64,000 nucleotides of DNA from the NCBI RefSeq assembly GCF_014201515.1, contig NZ_JACHEQ010000002.1:62001-126000 (forward strand). Reading direction: 5' to 3'. Shown here piece by piece: positions 62,698 to 64,000 of the stretch (the first letter of the stretch is position 1; each line of letters starts with the position of its first letter). The translations under genes and the position numbers were made by a program. Below the pieces are notes generated by a model. It did not search any database, had not been told where the DNA came from, and saw only the letters and a list, made by a program, of their open reading frames with translations. The DNA comes from Anoxybacillus mongoliensis (GTDB lineage Bacteria; Bacillota; Bacilli; Bacillales; Anoxybacillaceae).

Positions 62698-64000
62698 GTT
62701 TCAATTCCTCATAGGTACGATACAAACCTCATTCCCCTCTGAAACAGATATAACGCGGGCATTTTTGTTTCAATTCCTCATAGGTACGATACAAACACAC
62801 AAAAAGTGTTGGAGTGCAAATATAACTGTGTTTTGTTTCAATTCCTCATAGGTACGATACAAACAACTTGACTCAAGTCTTTGTCAAACCCGAAAAGAAC
62901 GTTTCAATTCCTCATAGGTACGATACAAACTCAATGATGACATTCTTCTATTTGTAAGATTAGTAAACGTTTCAATTCCTCATAGGTACGATACAAACTT
63001 GCCGCCGTTTTTCAAAATTGTCATTGCCACTTCAAAGCGTTTCAATTCCTCATAGGTACGATACAAACCAGTTTTTCAACATACTTATACAGCTCGTTAT
63101 CGTCTTCGTTTCAATTCCTCATAGGTACGATACAAACTTTCAATTGCTTTCGCTTTGATTGTGTCCCAATTTTGAGTTTCAATTCCTCATAGGTACGATA
63201 CAAACTAACTCATCTGTATCGCAATCGGTTCAATTGTTGCCTCAGTTTCAATTCCTCATAGGTACGATACAAACAGAAAAACCAAAGAGAACATCACGAG
63301 AAGAAGAATCATGTTTCAATTCCTCATAGGTACGATACAAACAAAAATCCGTCCGTCGCCTCGTCCATAATTGCACCCAGTTTCAATTCCTCATAGGTAC
63401 GATACAAACTAGATGAAAGATACTCTTTGATGTCGTTCCATGTGTTCTGTTTCAATTCCTCATAGGTACGATACAAACTCAAAAGAAAGCGCAAGCACAA
63501 CCTACGCAACAGGTGGGTTTCAATTCCTCATAGGTACGATACAAACGCTTCCACAAGCATCGCATATTCTCTTCCCGATGATCTGTTTCAATTCCTCATA
63601 GGTACGATACAAACTCGTGACATAGTTGATATTGTCGGCGATGAGGTCATTTGAAGTTTCAATTCCTCATAGGTACGATACAAACGTTTTCCTGTCGGTG
63701 AAGAAACAGAAGGTTGCAACAAAGTTTCAATTCCTCATAGGTACGATACAAACTCGCGCAACTTCACTTCTTCACGCTCAATAGCACGCCAGTTTCAATT
63801 CCTCATAGGTACGATACAAACTTTTTCAGGAACATCCAAGGCCGCTTTCAACTCGCTTCGGTTTCAATTCCTCATAGGTACGATACAAACACTACAACAA
63901 GGTATCCCTGTGATGTTAGAATACGGAGAGTTTCAATTCCTCATAGGTACGATACAAACATCGAGCTTTTCATACAAGTCATTAGAAATATCAACTTTGT
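62698..64000 (-). CRISPR. CRISPR array, 19 identical 30-bp repeats, continues past the window
   Basis: Repeats of 30 bp (plus strand begins GTTTCAATTCC, ends GATACAAAC) start at 62698, 62767, 62835, 62901, 62969, 63039, 63108, 63176, 63245, 63313, 63380, 63449, 63517, 63585, 63656, 63724, 63792, 63861 and 63930, with spacers of 36-41 bp. All copies look identical. On the minus strand the repeat ends ATTGAAAC, the usual 5'-handle of type I-A/B and III crRNAs. Transcription should therefore run leftward, and 62698 is the old (trailer) end with the leader to the right of the window. No cas genes are visible. Confidence 0.98.

Noticed and set aside
63207-63509. Small frames inside the CRISPR array
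   Set aside because: Translations of repeated sequence (repeating YRTYEELK); no RBS.

Overview
The window looks like a piece of a thermophilic endospore former of the Anoxybacillus/Geobacillus group. The evidence is a Bacillus-type rpoD-dnaG and hrcA-grpE-dnaK-dnaJ macro-operon, many sporulation genes (gpr, spoIIP, yqfC, yqfD, sda, sigK), com genes, moderate GC, and a CRISPR repeat ending in the ATTGAAAC tag when read on the minus strand. The genus is an inference.

1-41.9 kb is conserved chromosome, nearly all on the minus strand. In transcription order, right to left, it holds: yqeG-yqeH-aroE-yhbY-nadD-yqeK-rsfS-yqeM (ribosome assembly, NAD); comEA-comEB-comEC (DNA uptake); holA; gpr-spoIIP-yqxA; lepA-hemW; hrcA-grpE-dnaK-dnaJ-prmA-rsmE-mtaB behind a perfect CIRCE operator; rpsU-yqeY; nfeD-floA-(yqfB-like)-yqfC-yqfD-phoH-ybeY-dgkA-era-yqzL-recO; ccpN-yqfL; and dnaG-rpoD. 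Genes usual in the B. subtilis version of this region are absent here: pgpH, cdd, glyQ/glyS and yqxD. The plus strand carries rpsT, a Crp/Fnr regulator, yqzM, comER, sda (behind a DnaA-box cluster), pssA and motA-motB.

43.3-60.5 kb is sigK split by a 16.5-kb 'skin' element. The N-terminal half (43337-43684) and C-terminal half (60142-60519) share a 12-bp sequence. Joining them there restores the SigK frame. The element carries a SpoIVCA-like large serine recombinase, an ImmR-like repressor with divergent operators, an ImmA-like HEXXH protease, a Mrr-like nuclease, a PrimPol/SF3-helicase replication protein, and a long minus-strand run of small genes.

That run matches the gene order of a filamentous phage: replication protein, tiny membrane proteins, a 63-aa coat-like protein followed by a strong terminator, secreted and FN3-repeat proteins with a coat-like C-terminal anchor, a multi-TM protein, and a Zot-like ATPase. 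At least five proteins share a '[WY]-x-[VT]-x-P-[FI]-hydrophobic-basic' module. I read the element as an inovirus-like prophage used as the sigK intervening element. This is the most interesting content of the window.

60.5-64 kb holds a DUF4405-like membrane protein, a frameshifted tnpB of the IS200/IS605 group with a possible omega-RNA end, and a CRISPR array of 19 identical 30-bp repeats running off the right edge. Its repeat orientation suggests transcription leftward, with the leader outside the window. No cas genes are visible.
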